DNA from: Siderastrea siderea
Lineage: Eukaryota > Cnidaria > Anthozoa > Scleractinia > Rhizangiidae
DNA length: 64,000 nt
Reading direction: 5' to 3'
Assembly: GCA_964030785.1 (NCBI GenBank)
Contig: OZ034975.1
Coordinates: 40,125,569 to 40,189,568, forward strand
Below the pieces are notes generated by a model. That model did not search any database, was not told the origin of the DNA, and saw nothing but the letters and a program-made list of their open reading frames with translations. Shown here in pieces: positions 11,139 through 21,837 of this stretch. How positions within the stretch are numbered: the first letter of the stretch is position 1; each line of letters starts with the position of its first letter. The translations under genes were made by a program, and so were the position numbers.

Positions 11139-12824
11139 TTACATGAATTTGAGCTCGGCCCTTTTCTTTAAAGAGTCTGCCATTCTTCCCTCTTGAAATT
11201 TGAATTCGGAATCTCTCAAGATGGCAGTCCACTGTCCAAATCCGTGTTTATCTATCCCTTCTTTTAGAAATTGGTCCTCGTCGGTCGTAAATTTTAAGAC
11301 CCGACGATGGCTCCGTTGAATGCGCAAGGGTGTAGTTGAGGCGACAACCTTTTTGGGAGGCGTGATTGTTCTTTCTGCAGTTTCAACTGATGGCGACGAG
11401 CTTGAAGTTGAACAGCCAAACCTCGTGTGGACTTCCTTGTCCACTTCCGATCCCTTGGTACCTTGTAGTTTTTGTAGACACTCGTGGGCCATCGCAGCAA
11501 CTTCGCGCGACCTCTGCTTTTGATAGTGAACTTTGGCGACGGCTGAACTGTGTTTTTGGTCTTCGGACAAAATCCTTTGTTCTTTACTAGTGAGCTGATT
11601 AAGGCTTTCCGTTTCGACAATTTGACGATAGCGCGTCGGATGAATGTACTTTCCGATTGCATCAAAGACAAGTTTACTCATGACGTCGCCCAATTTGCTG
11701 TGTTGGCCTCCAGTTTTCGTGACCAGAACGAACTCGCACTGGGGTTTTAGCAATGGCCTTACGAAATTGATGTAACTATCGAGCACCTGCATGCTTGCAT
11801 CGGTCAAAATTAAGGAGTCAAACCCATACTTGCTAGCGGTCTTGAACTTTTTCTGGTCAATGAATCCCCCGTTCTCCTTCGCTGTTCTGACCATGTCCAC
11901 GGTCAAGTACTGATAAGTCATAGGGCGAGACCCCTTTACCTTGATGAACAAATACACCGCGACAAATTTCGTGGCAAATGTCAAGTCCGAAGGACTAACT
12001 TGACCTGGAATAGTTTTGCACGTCTTCACAGTGTTCTCGTAACGAGGCAAATGAAATGTCACTACTTCTAACAGTTCTTCCATGGTTGCCCAGTGCCCCC
12101 TAGCATCCAAAGTTTCAATGTCTAGATCTTGTGTCCACTGCAGTCTCATCATCTTTGCCACCGTCTTGCGCGCTCGTTCAAGGTACAACTCCGTCGAGGA
12201 CAAATTTCGAAGAACTGCGTCTGATGCGCCGTTTATTTTTCTGAAGTCGATTAATTCGGAGATCGCATCAATGTAGCCCAATCGGCCACCGTGTCCGAGT
12301 TTGCATTCATCTTGCAAGTAGTCGATAAACTTGAACAACAGACTATGAGAACACAGGCTAAAGTCCAGCACTTCAAAACTCAATTCCTCTTCATCTTCGC
12401 AGCAAAATTTGAGAAATTTAAAGCATCTCTTGGCTATCTGCTGAGCTGCACGATCTTTCTTGCAACCCCCACCACTTCCAGTCAACCATTTCGTGAATAA
12501 CTCGCCAATTTGGCTGGAAACTGAAAACGAAGGCATTACCCTGGCAGTTTGTTTTGTGATTTCCCCCGATGTATCATCATCGGCAAGTTCTTTGGTACTT
12601 GAAACGTCGGGTTTTTCGTCAAAGAAAAAGAACCAACTGTGCTTGGTGTTCACATGTTTCCTGCAGCCACGTTGACTTTTAAATCCATCGTGATCACACG
12701 TTTGTATTGGACAGTGATACAAGCTATCTGTTTCTTCTTTTTCCAAATGAAGCCGTTTTGGTTTTGGTGATGAGCCATCAATCTTCGACCAGTCAACCTT
12801 ACCCTTCTTGTTCATGTCGGACAT
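11139..12824 (-). CDS. Tyrosine recombinase with C2H2 finger and SANT/Myb-like domain
   Basis: This is a single intact 561-codon frame, apparently intronless. Residues 38-62 form a C2H2 zinc finger (C-x4-C-x13-H-x4-H). Residues 90-230 are helical and resemble the SAM-like core-binding domain of phage-type integrases. The catalytic set is visible: Arg in GSRPMTYQYL (R300), HPTR (H395, R398), H425 and the likely nucleophile Y434 in KVHYQK, with a typical His-to-Tyr distance of nine. Residues 508-560 (RRVLKFTTDEDQFL, GFGQWTAIL) resemble a SANT/Myb telobox-type DNA-binding domain. The expected role is strand exchange at element ends. It converges on the helicase gene, with about 210 bp between the two stops. 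The ATG at 12824 fits copy B. Cryptons are the best-known eukaryotic YR transposons; whether this belongs among them cannot be settled here. Confidence 0.82.
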   Translation of the reverse strand: MSDMNKKGKVDWSKIDGSSPKPKRLHLEKEETDSLYHCPIQTCDHDGFKSQRGCRKHVNTKHSWFFFFDEKPDVSSTKELADDDTSGEITKQTARVMPSFSVSSQIGELFTKWLTGSGGGCKKDRAAQQIAKRCFKFLKFCCEDEEELSFEVLDFSLCSHSLLFKFIDYLQDECKLGHGGRLGYIDAISELIDFRKINGASDAVLRNLSSTELYLERARKTVAKMMRLQWTQDLDIETLDARGHWATMEELLEVVTFHLPRYENTVKTCKTIPGQVSPSDLTFATKFVAVYLFIKVKGSRPMTYQYLTVDMVRTAKENGGFIDQKKFKTASKYGFDSLILTDASMQVLDSYINFVRPLLKPQCEFVLVTKTGGQHSKLGDVMSKLVFDAIGKYIHPTRYRQIVETESLNQLTSKEQRILSEDQKHSSAVAKVHYQKQRSREVAAMAHECLQKLQGTKGSEVDKEVHTRFGCSTSSSSPSVETAERTITPPKKVVASTTPLRIQRSHRRVLKFTTDEDQFLKEGIDKHGFGQWTAILRDSEFKFQEGRMADSLKKRAELKFM

Positions 12825-12909
12825 CAGAGTGATTCACACAATTTGTTCCACTTGCATAAATAGTGAACCAAACACAAAGGCGACAAAAAAAAACAATGGC
12901 TGCATTGTG

Positions 12910-13075
12910 CAAGTTTAAACTTGCCCCAACCTGCCCCAACCTGCCCCAACTTGCCCCTGCTTGCTCAGGCATGTGTCTGCTTGCCACTGTTCATTATTCT
13001 TAAGTAAGCTTACAAATTTGAGGTGATATATGGCGTGGTGCGATTATATTCAACCTTGCCCGGGCAAGTTCATAA
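12910..13075. promoter_or_regulatory. CTTGCCCC repeats and CTTGCCCGGGCAAG palindrome upstream of the recombinase
   Basis: CTTGCCCCAAC-type units follow one another at about 12916-12970 (a CTGCCCCAAC unit repeated). A perfect 14-bp palindrome, CTTGCCCGGGCAAG, sits about 90 bp further on. Both recur in copy B, where one 10-bp unit fewer is present. The location upstream of the YR start suggests a promoter, operator or recombination site. Confidence 0.5.
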
Positions 13076-13179
13076 GGGCCTCGAAACGCTACACCGAATG
13101 TTTTTGCCAATTAAAGCGCGATAAAATCATAGATGGCAAGAAAAGAAGAATGCTTCTGTTGAACAAGATGTACAAAGGA

Positions 13180-13740
13180 ACTGTCATTTCTAAATAGGAA
13201 CCATTTTACATAAATAGGAACTAATGGTTAGGAACAAACTGTTCCACGTGCCAATAAAAAGGAACATTTCGTTCAAAACGGAACCTGTTAATGGGAACAA
13301 TTGTTCCTCAAGTGAATAAAAAGGAACCAATTTTTCAAAGCAGGAACAATGTTAGAAAGGAACAAACGTTCCTTTACAAAAAAAGGCACGTAATTAATTG
13401 GGAACCAAAGTTCCTCGTGACAGCATAAAGGAACAGCCACTCTAAAAGGGAACGCATTGATAGGAACAAATTGTTCCTCAAGCGATTAAAAAGGACCAAA
13501 ATGATAAAAGAGGAACAATACCATTGGGAACACCTGTTCCTAGGCCACTCATTTAGGAACAAAAAGTTCCTTTCAATGTCAAAAATTCGGAACAAAAGGT
13601 TCTTTTTAGCTTTAAATGAACACTTTGTTCCTATTTTTAACAGCAATTTGTTCCTTTTGATGCTAAAAGGACCACTCCAAAGAGGAACAATCATCTCTTA
13701 ATCGGAACGTTCCCAAAGCAAAAATGGGAACAGTGCTCAA
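13180..13740. promoter_or_regulatory. GGAAC/GTTCC iteron block, copy A
   Basis: By eye I count about 21 GGAAC and 10 GTTCC in 560 bp, far above chance. Many are paired as palindromes with 0-5 bp between half-sites, for example GGAACAATTGTTCC, GGAACAAACGTTCC and GGAACGTTCC. The block lies between the YR gene start and the right end of the element. It could be a dimeric-protein binding array, such as a replication origin, a terminus or an autoregulatory region. Confidence 0.7.
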
Positions 13741-13893
13741 AAATAAAAGTAAGTTAAAAAGCCACTTAAAGGATGAATAAAATATGCCAAAGCATCTTAT
13801 GACTCTCTATACTGAACAGATACAACACCCAAAATTTGATTGATAAAATCATGCTAGAACATGTTCAAATTTGGAAGTAAAAATTTTGGGAAA

Positions 13894-14152
13894 CGTATAA
13901 GATCATTTCCCAAGTGTCCTCGTTCCCTTTTGTTAAACTCGTTCTCTTAAAAAGCCTTTTGGATTGTGTTATTAAGAATTGATTCAAAGGAAGGAAATGA
14001 CAAGCATAAACTTTTAGCCACGTTTTAGTTTTATTTGACTTTGAATGCGGGTTAAGTTAAAATATTACGTCAACAAACTGGAAACGGGAAACGGGGCTTA
14101 GAGTGTTTCTTAATTGGAATATAGTTCAAGGCCACACAAGGAACATTTCCAG
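13894..14152. other. Spacer between element A and the 1-kb palindrome
   Basis: AT-rich sequence with no gene seen. Confidence 0.4.
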
Positions 14153-15161
14153 TAAATCCGTGAAATCTGTAAAATACACACCCCGAAGGAAATATTGTTC
14201 ATGATCTGATGTGGTCTCACCAGAAACTGAATATGTAATAAAAATACATGGATTTACTTCCTCATCAAAGGGTGGTTTTTACGGTTTTTACGCATTTCAC
14301 GGAAAATTGAATATATAATGAATCAACGTCAATTTTCTTTCTCATCGAAGGGTGCATGATAAGGATTGTACGGAACTCCCGGAAAATTGAATATATAATA
14401 AAGTAACGCCGATTTTCTTTCTCATCGAAGGGTGGATGATAAGGATTGTACAGAACTCACGGAAAATTGAATATATAATGACGATGCATCTATTTTCTTT
14501 TTCATAGATGGGTGTATTTCACGGATTTTAAGGATTTTGAGGAAAATTTACTCTAAAAAGAAATAAAAATAAACTAATAAAAAATAAAAAATAATAAAAA
14601 TAAAAATAAAGAAAATAAAAGATAAAAAATGAAAAAGTAAAAAAGATTAAAAAGAGAGAAAAAGTAAAGCATATTATTTCTTCATTTTTATCTTTTCTTC
14701 TTACTTATTTTAATTTTATTATTTTTATTTGTTTATTTTTTATTTTATGTTTTTTATTATTTCTTTTTAGAAAAAAATTTCCGCCAAATCCTTAAATTCT
14801 GTGAAATACACCCTACGATGAGAAAGAAAATAGATTCATCGTCATTATATATTCAGTTCCGTACAATCCTTATCATCCACCCTTCGATGAGAAAGAAAAT
14901 CGGCGTTACTTTATTATATATTCAATTTTCCGGGAGTTCCGCACAATCCTTATCATCCACCCTTCGATGAGAAAGAAAATCGACGTTGATTCATTATATA
15001 TTCAATTTTCCGTGAAATGCGTAAAAACCGTAAAAACCACCCTTTGATGAGAAAGTAAATCCATGTAACTTTATTGCGTATTCAGTTTCTGGTGAGACCA
15101 CATCAGATCATGAGTAATATTCCCTTCGGGGTGTGTATTTTACGGATTTCACGGATTTCAC
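14153..15161. repeat. 1-kb palindromic foldback element
   Basis: Left arm (from AAATCCGTGAAATCTGTAAAA) and right arm (to TTTTACGGATTTCACGG) are inverted copies of about 390-400 bp around an A/T-rich centre (about 14550-14770) that is itself roughly palindromic. Each arm is built of 95-bp sub-repeats containing CGGAAAATTGAATATATAAT and TTTTCTTTCTCATCGAAGGG. This looks like a foldback/MITE-type non-coding element. It lies between the two YR/SF3 copies. Confidence 0.88.
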
Positions 15162-15428
15162 GTAATCGTGTATGCTTCGTTAATATGTAATAGCCGCGTC
15201 AAATGCTCTATTTTCTCATAACTGCATGTCAAACACTACAGCTTCAACAAACGTAAAAGATACATTCTTTGATTACAACGTTTTAAAGCATACAACAGTA
15301 TAATACCTTTCGTCGCACGCATACATTTGCACTTAAACATTCCCTCGCCCTGTTATTTATTCAAATCAAATTCACAAATTCGTCAGCTACAAAAGCGAAA
15401 CACGGATTTGACCCAAGTTAGTGGAAAG

Positions 15429-15566
15429 ATGATGCGAAAGCCGAATCATCCATGTCGCCAACTGAACAGCGAAAGAATCAAAGGCGCAGCTCTATGTTAT
15501 CTTAGTCCAATCATTGTCAAAAAATGCAGCGTTGTTAGTGCTAGATGTGTTAGTAACAAACAGTAG
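15429..15566 (+). pseudogene. Remnant of helicase-gene exon 1, copy B
   Basis: The frame starting at ATG 15429 matches the first exon of copy A (shared PCRQLNSE, then IKG, then a cysteine pair), with about a third of residues changed. It stops within 46 codons. The rest of the helicase gene is absent: the recombinase gene follows about 120 bp later. A GTGTTAGTA at the break also occurs in the 3' flank of the copy A helicase gene, so an internal deletion between exon 1 and the 3' region is plausible. AATAAA follows near 15622. Confidence 0.6.
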
Positions 15567-15693
15567 TAGACCTAATACACCTCAGTGAATATTAAAGTAG
15601 TTTATTGAAATTATGTTAAATTAAATAAAGTGAATCTCTCAGTTGAGATGAGTGTGATGTCTGTTTTCTCAAAATGTTTTTGTTTTGTTAAGT

Positions 15694-17372
15694 AAGCGGC
15701 ATTTTAAGTCCCGCTCTTTTCTTTAGGGAGTCTGCCGTTCTTCCGTCTTGAAAAGTGAAATCGGGATCTCTCAAAATGGCCGTCCACTGCCCAAACCCGC
15801 GCCGATCGATTCCCTTCTTGAGAAAATCGTCCTCGTCTGCCGTGAATTTCAACACCCGACGATAATTTCTTTGAACTCGCAATTGGTTTGTGGGCGGGGA
15901 ATCCTTTTCTTTAGGGGGCGCGCTCTTTGTTTCTGCTGTTTCGACTGGAGCTGCAAGACTTGAAGTTGAGCCGCTAAACCTCGTTTGCACTTCCCTATCC
16001 ACCTCCGAGCCTTTCGTGCCTTGTAGCTTTTGTAGACACTCGTGAGCTTTGACAGCAGCTTCGCGCGATCTTTGCTTTTGATAGTGAACTTTTGCAACGG
16101 CAGAACTGTGTTTTTGGTCTTCTAACAAAATTTGTTGCTCCTTGCTTGTGAGCAGATTGGGGCTTTGCGTCTCGACAATTTGACGATAGCGCGTCGGATG
16201 AATGAACTTTCCGATTGCATCAAACACTAGTTTACTCATGACGTCGCCCAATTTGCTGTGCTGGCCTCCATTTCTCGTGACCAGAACGAACTCGCACTGG
16301 GGTTTTAGCAATGGCCTTACGAAATTTATGTAGCTATCGAGCACCTGCATGCTTGCATCGGTCAGAATTAAGGAGTCAAATCCATATTTGTTAGCAGTCT
16401 TGAACTTTTTCTGGTCGATGAATCCCCCGTTCTCCTTAGCTGCTCTGACCATGTCCACTCATAATTCATAGGCCGAGATCCCTTCACCTTGATGAACAAA
16501 TACACTGCGACAAATTTCGTGGCAAATGTTAAGTCCGAAGGATTAACTTGACCTGGAATAGTTTTGCACGTCTTCACAGTGTTCTCGTAACGAGGCAAAT
16601 GAAATGTCACCACTTCTAACAGTTCTTCCATGGTTGCCCAGTGCCCCCTAGCATCCAAAGTTCCAATGTCTAGATCTTGTGTCCACTGCAGTCTCATCAT
16701 CTTTGCCACCGTCTTGCGCGTTCGTTTAAGGTACAACTCCGTTGAGGACAAATTTCGAAGAACTGTGTCTGATGCGCCGTTTATTTTTCTGAAGTCGATT
16801 AATTCGGAGATCGCATCAATGTAGCCCAATCGGCCACCGTGTCCGAGTTTGCATTCATCTTGCAAGTGGTCGATAAACTTGCACAACAGACTATGAGAGC
16901 ACAGGCTAAAGTCCAGCACTTCAAAACTCAATTCCTCTTCATCTTCGCAGCAAAATTTGAGAAATTTAAAGCATCTCTTGGCTATCTGCTGAGCTGCGCG
17001 ATCTTTCTTGCAACCCCCACCACTTCCAGTCAACCATTTCGTGAATAACTTGCCAATTTGGCTGGAAACTGAAAACGAAGGCATTACCCTGACAGTTTGT
17101 TTTGTGATTTCCCCCGATGTATCATCATCGGCAAGTTCTTTGGTACTTGAAACGTTGGGTTTTCCGTCAAAGAAAAAGAACCAACTGTGCTTGGTGTTCA
17201 CATGTTTCCTGCAGCCACGTTGACTTTTAAATCCATCGTGATCACACGTTTGTATTGGACAGTGATACAAGCTATCTGTTTCTTCTTTTTCCAAATGAAG
17301 CCGTTTTGGTTTTGGTGATGAGCCATCAATTTTCGACCAGTCAACCTTACCCTTTTTGTTCATGTCGAACAT
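15694..17372 (-). pseudogene. Tyrosine recombinase pseudogene, copy B
   Basis: The N-terminal frame (start 17372) carries the C2H2 finger and core-binding region. It runs into a frameshift near 16455-16475, where about 11 bp present in copy A (around GGTCAAGTACTGAT) are missing, right after the box I arginine (GSRPMNY). The C-terminal frame from 16458 retains HPTR, the H...Y pair with VHYQKQR, and a SANT-like end (GFGQWTAIL). The catalytic parts are therefore present but out of frame with each other. Compared with copy A the C-terminus has many substitutions and ends KMPLT. Confidence 0.8.
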
Positions 17373-17454
17373 CTGAGTGATTCACACAATTTGTTCCACT
17401 TACATAAATAGTGAACAAAACACAAAGGCGACAAAAAAACAATGGCTGTATTGT

Positions 17455-17610
17455 GCAAGTTTAAACTTGCCCCAACCTGCCCCAATTTGCCCCTGCTTGC
17501 TCAGACATGTGTCTGCTTGCCACTGTTCATTATTCTTAAGTAAGCTTACAAATTTGAGGTGATATATGGCGTTGGTGTGATTATATTCAACCTTGCCCGG
17601 GCAAGTCCAT
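17455..17610. promoter_or_regulatory. CTTGCCCC repeats and palindrome, copy B
   Basis: Same arrangement as in copy A with one fewer 10-bp unit. CTTGCCCGGGCAAG is conserved near 17593-17606. Copy B carries about 54 bp after it that copy A lacks. Confidence 0.45.
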
Positions 17611-17744
17611 AAGGGCCTCAAAAAGTCTTTAAAAATCTGCTATTGACTCTGCTTCGTGTTGTTTGAAACTTAAAACACTACACCAAATGTTTTTGCCAAT
17701 TAAAAAGCGATAAAATCATAGATGGCAAGAAAAGAAGAATGTTT

Positions 17745-18330
17745 CTGTTGAACAAGATGTAGAAAGGAACTGTCATTTCTAAATAGGAACCATTTTACAT
17801 AAATAGGAACTAATGGTTAGGAACAAACTGTTCCACGTGCCAATAAAAAGGAACATTTCGTTCAAAACGGAACCTGTTAATGGGAACAATTGTTCCTCAA
17901 GTGAATAAAAAGGAACCAATTTTTCAAAACAGGAACAATGTTAGAAAGGAACAAACGTTCCTTTACAAAAAAAGGAACGTAATAAATTGGGAACCAAAGT
18001 TCCTCGTGTCAGCATAAAGGAACAGCCACTCTAAAAGGGAACACATTAATAGGAACAATTGTTCCTCAAGCGATTAAAAAGGACCAAAATGATAAAAGAG
18101 GAACAATACCATTGGGAACACCTGTTCCTAGGCCACTCATTTAGGAACAAAACGTTCCTTTCAATGTTAAAAATTCGGAACAAAAGGTTCTTTTTAGCTC
18201 TAAATGAACACTTTGTTCCTATTTTTAACAGCAATTTGTTCCTTTTGATGCTAAAAGGACCACTCCAAAGATGAACAATCATCTCTTAATCGGAACGTTC
18301 CCAAAGCAAAAATGGGAACAGTGCTCAAAA
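17745..18330. promoter_or_regulatory. GGAAC/GTTCC iteron block, copy B
   Basis: Nearly identical to the block at 13180-13740, with the same palindromic pairs and the same order. A few sites have point changes, for example the last GGAAC before CATCTC is now GATGAAC. Confidence 0.7.
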
Positions 18331-18485
18331 ATAAAAGTAAGTTAAAAAGCCACTTAAAGGATGAATAAAATATGCCAAAGCATCTTATGACTCTCTATAC
18401 TGAACAGATACAACAGCCAAAATTTGATTGATAAAATCATGCTAGAACATGTTCAAATTTGGAAGTAAAAATTTTGGGAAGCGTA

Positions 18486-20530
18486 GAAGACGATGCTGAT
18501 GCTGATCAGTGTGATGGAGGAGGACAAAAAAAGAACAGACACGGCAGAACAATTTGATAGCTCGCGTGTTAATTGATTTTAATCAATGCACTCGTCCGCA
18601 AAACTTTTGTGATAACTGAGCGATTGCTGTCTTTCAAATTGTCGGTTATTAGAAATGTACACTGAGAGCAGAAAACGCAGATAGCAGATATCCACTTTCA
18701 AACACAAACTCTATTAGATAAATAAAACTACAATCCTGGCAAGCCTGCAAAACCATTCGAAACCATCCACTGGAAGGCAACGAAAAGGCCAGAGTAGAGG
18801 AAATTTGTGTACACCAAGTTCCAGGAAGCAAAAAGAGGTTTTCCCTTGTTCCCTGTTTGCGTCTCGCGAGTCATGTCCACTGATCTACTTTTTCTCCCTT
18901 CTGGGGGCCTGCCTTACATGTTATTATTCAAAATATATTAATTACAGTTATTACAAGCAATCAAATGATGGCAATAATATATACATTACAATTGAACTTA
19001 CAGATAATATTGGCGCACGAAAGCTTTTAATTTGGGACGTAAAAGTTAACCCTCCGACATTAGCAAAGCCACACCACCACCGTGGTACAAGGGGAGGGTG
19101 GGGGGGTGGGAGGGTTGCTGGAACCCCTCCCTTGGGTTTTTACTGGCAATATTTCTAAAATAGTTTATCTACCTAGGAAGCCTGTGATCTACAAAACGAG
19201 GTATATTTTATGGGTTGCAGCGCTGCTGGGGGCCAGTGACGTTATCACAAAGCAGCGGGAATTCAAACTTTTTGATGCTAGACATGTAGAATATGACATA
19301 GTTAAACACTTTGCTGCTTTTTGTCAACGTTGTATGACTTTTCACCTAAAAAAGAGTAAAAACCCGCATTTTTGTCAAAATGACTTGACAACCTGCCTCT
19401 TATGACTTCATATCTCGTAGCCATAGCAACTGATTCAATTGGAAGTTGTGCCAAGTTGTTCTCCCCTACCTTGTACGTCCGAGGGTTAAGTTTAGTTAAA
19501 GAAATAAATATCCCTGCAATTCAAACATTTGCCTGACTCTAAAAGAACTAAATAAATGCAAGAAAAAAACGCAAAGACTAAAAAAAAATTGGATTTTCTC
19601 TTGCTTTTCCTAACTCTGCAGAGGCATTTACATATTCTGCTTTGTTCACATGCAGTTGTAACTCATTATCCTGTGATCGATGACTTGAAGTGATTGAAAA
19701 AAAAAAAAAAACTAGAATATAAATATCAACACAAGTCTACTTCGTTACTTTGTTTTGACATTTCAAAACATTCTAAACTTAACCAAACTAGCCTGTTATA
19801 TCTCCTACATGTCGATATACAATTTCCAGTCATTAATTTGAAAGATTTTGTTCTGGGTTTCTAGCCGTGTCTGTTCCACGTCAGTCTTCATGGGATTAGA
19901 ATCGGATGCACGTTTTTGCTTTAAGTTATGGTTAGTTCATTATCATTTTATTTGTGTTATTTTCCCAGACGTAACTACTCTCGTTTAATTAATCTTACGA
20001 CGGCCGATAGAAAACCGACTTGTAAGCCTTCGTGACAGCATCCCATAAGAAACCGACCTAGCAGCGTATATCTGGGCGCGCGCTGGGCTCTTACGAGGAA
20101 AAAGGAGAGGGAACGCCTGTTTGGATGAAATGGACCCTCAAACGATGAATGACGGAAACTAGATTTGATTTTTGGTGCAAAATCCTGGAGCCATTTATGC
20201 GGCAAGAAACAAACGTGAAATCACGGTTAAGTCTCATGATGTATGTCCAATTTTGTACCCAGAGAGGAAACAAAAATCCCTAACTAGATATTAACTAGAA
20301 TTTTGAAAAACGACCCTGACGAAAATCAGTTGAGACTCTTCAATTCAAAAGAGTATTAAGTATTTTAAGTATTAACAAAGTGGAAATCAGCCTAAATTTC
20401 TAAAGTAGTAACTCTAAATTACTCTAAATTGAACGATAATTCCAAAAAACTGTACACTCCTTCTAAGACACAACTTTTGCATAATTGAAATTATGAATAT
20501 ATGAAATTCATATATTTGAACTGCGGAATG
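18486..20530. other. Intergenic, repeats only
   Basis: No gene is supported. A G-rich run at about 19088-19116 (GGGGAGGGTGGGGGGGTGGG) could form a quadruplex. Confidence 0.4.
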
Positions 20531-20537
20531 AAGAAAT

Positions 20538-20693
20538 AAATGTGAAGAAGATCCTCGCAGTTATTAACGCAACTTATGCAGTTGCGAAAAGAAAGCCTGA
20601 AAAAATCGAATTCCGGCAAGCCTGATTTTTTCAGGCTTTCTTTTCGCAACTGCATAAGTTGCGTTAATAACTGCGAGGATCTTCTTCACATTT
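20538..20693. repeat. SINE-related palindrome
   Basis: Arms of about 66 bp (GAAGATCCTCGCAGTTATTA and its reverse complement) face each other across about 15 bp. The same arm sequence flanks the tRNA-like SINE heads at 44.7-45.2 kb; here the tRNA part has been lost. Confidence 0.8.
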
Positions 20694-21837
20694 ATTTTTG
20701 CATAATTGGCTGACAAGATAGGGTGTAAGTTGCAGAAATGAGTGGAAACAAATTGAACCAGTAACAGCAACTTTATTTGTAACTTTACATTATGAGTATT
20801 TAAAATAGAATATCTAATAAATTTAAGCAGCACTTGGCACTGTCATTTGGGCTTCAAATACCTAAAAAAAATACACGAATAAATAAACGAACGAACAAGA
20901 GAACGAACGAATATATGGATGAAAAACTGAAGGAATTGCTCATTTTACACCGAAATACATTGCAGCGAACTAAAATATGGCTAACTATAGACATGCGCTT
21001 GGGGTTCCAGGTGTCCATTCCCAAATGGCGTGCATTTTTAAGCTGTTTTGTTCTGAAGTATGATTTACCCTTTTGGTCGGGGATAAAGGAAAAGCTTTTG
21101 CACCCTGTGTTAGAGAAAAAGGTGTAAAATATCATATATCTGAGGGTAATACTGGGTAAGGGCCTCAAAGTATAGGTGTGAAACACACGCTTGACGAAAA
21201 TTCGACTTGGGACAGAAATTGTACAGACGTGTAGAGAGAGCTCAGAGCTCAGATTTTGTGTTTTTCTTTACTGTAATTAGCCGTGGTCACACTACAGACT
21301 TTTACCTAGGTGAAACCAATTTACCTAGGGCAAATTCGCCAAAAATTTCCCAAGGTAAGTTCATCTCGGGTTTCCTTTTACCTAGGTGAAAGATCTGGAA
21401 AGGTCACACTACTGGGTAGTGACAAGTCATCAGTATGGAATTTCTGCGCTCGTTACTCAGACGTCGTTTTGAGAGGGCTCAAGTGGCAACCTCGTGAAAC
21501 GTCGGCTGTTTTCTTAGGTTATGTCGACTGTCGAGCACACGAACAACCATTGCACAAGCCTTGAACGCGCAGAGAAAACAAAGCCCACTTGAAAGCTGTT
21601 AATATAAAAGAAAATTGTTTTCTACTATCAAGCAAAGATCGATGAAAACTCCTGCAAGGAGCAACAAATCTTCTTTCGATACATCACCCGGGATCAGGAT
21701 TTGATATTGTTAGTTATTTTCCTGACACCAAAATGTGCTGGCGTCCCTAACTTTTTCTTGCCGTGAGCCTCAGGCGCTGCCACATTTTCTATTACCATTG
21801 TCCAGACGCCATCCACGCAGGTGACTACACATCCAAT
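20694..21837. other. Intergenic
   Basis: No gene is supported. At 21284-21413 a short element is bounded by direct GGTCACACTAC and contains several copies of the near-palindrome TTTACCTAGGTGAAA, probably a small MITE. Confidence 0.35.

Larger units (their letters stand above)
7598..13893. mobile_element. Two-gene mobile element (SF3 helicase + tyrosine recombinase), copy A
   Basis: The right boundary is set at about 13893, where homology with the second copy (ending about 18485) stops abruptly after ATTTTGGGAA. The left boundary is not resolved and may lie before 7.6 kb. Contents in order: SF3 helicase gene on plus, a short convergent intergenic region, YR gene on minus, CTTGCCCC repeats, GGAAC/GTTCC block, right end. 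Tyrosine recombinases integrate or excise DNA through a 3'-phosphotyrosine, and SF3 helicases are replicative motors of small DNA viruses and related elements. The pairing suggests an element able both to recombine and to start its own replication, which is inference. I cannot tie it to a named transposon class from memory. Confidence 0.7.
15429..18485. mobile_element. Second, internally deleted copy of the YR/SF3 element (copy B)
   Basis: It shares gene order with copy A: helicase start on plus, YR on minus, CTTGCCCC repeats, iteron block, and a right end at ATTTTGGGAA. It has lost the helicase body, and the YR is frameshifted. The YR N-terminal two-thirds and the iteron block are almost identical to copy A, while the YR C-terminal part and the helicase exon are clearly more diverged. 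Confidence 0.7.

Noticed and set aside
11294..11671. 125-codon minus ORF overlapping the recombinase gene
   Set aside because: It is out of frame with the YR protein, has no counterpart preserved in copy B, and is a shadow frame.
12900..18485. CRISPR-like reading of the GGAAC and CTTGCCCC repeats
   Set aside because: Repeats are only 5-10 bp, irregularly spaced and in both orientations, and the host is eukaryotic.
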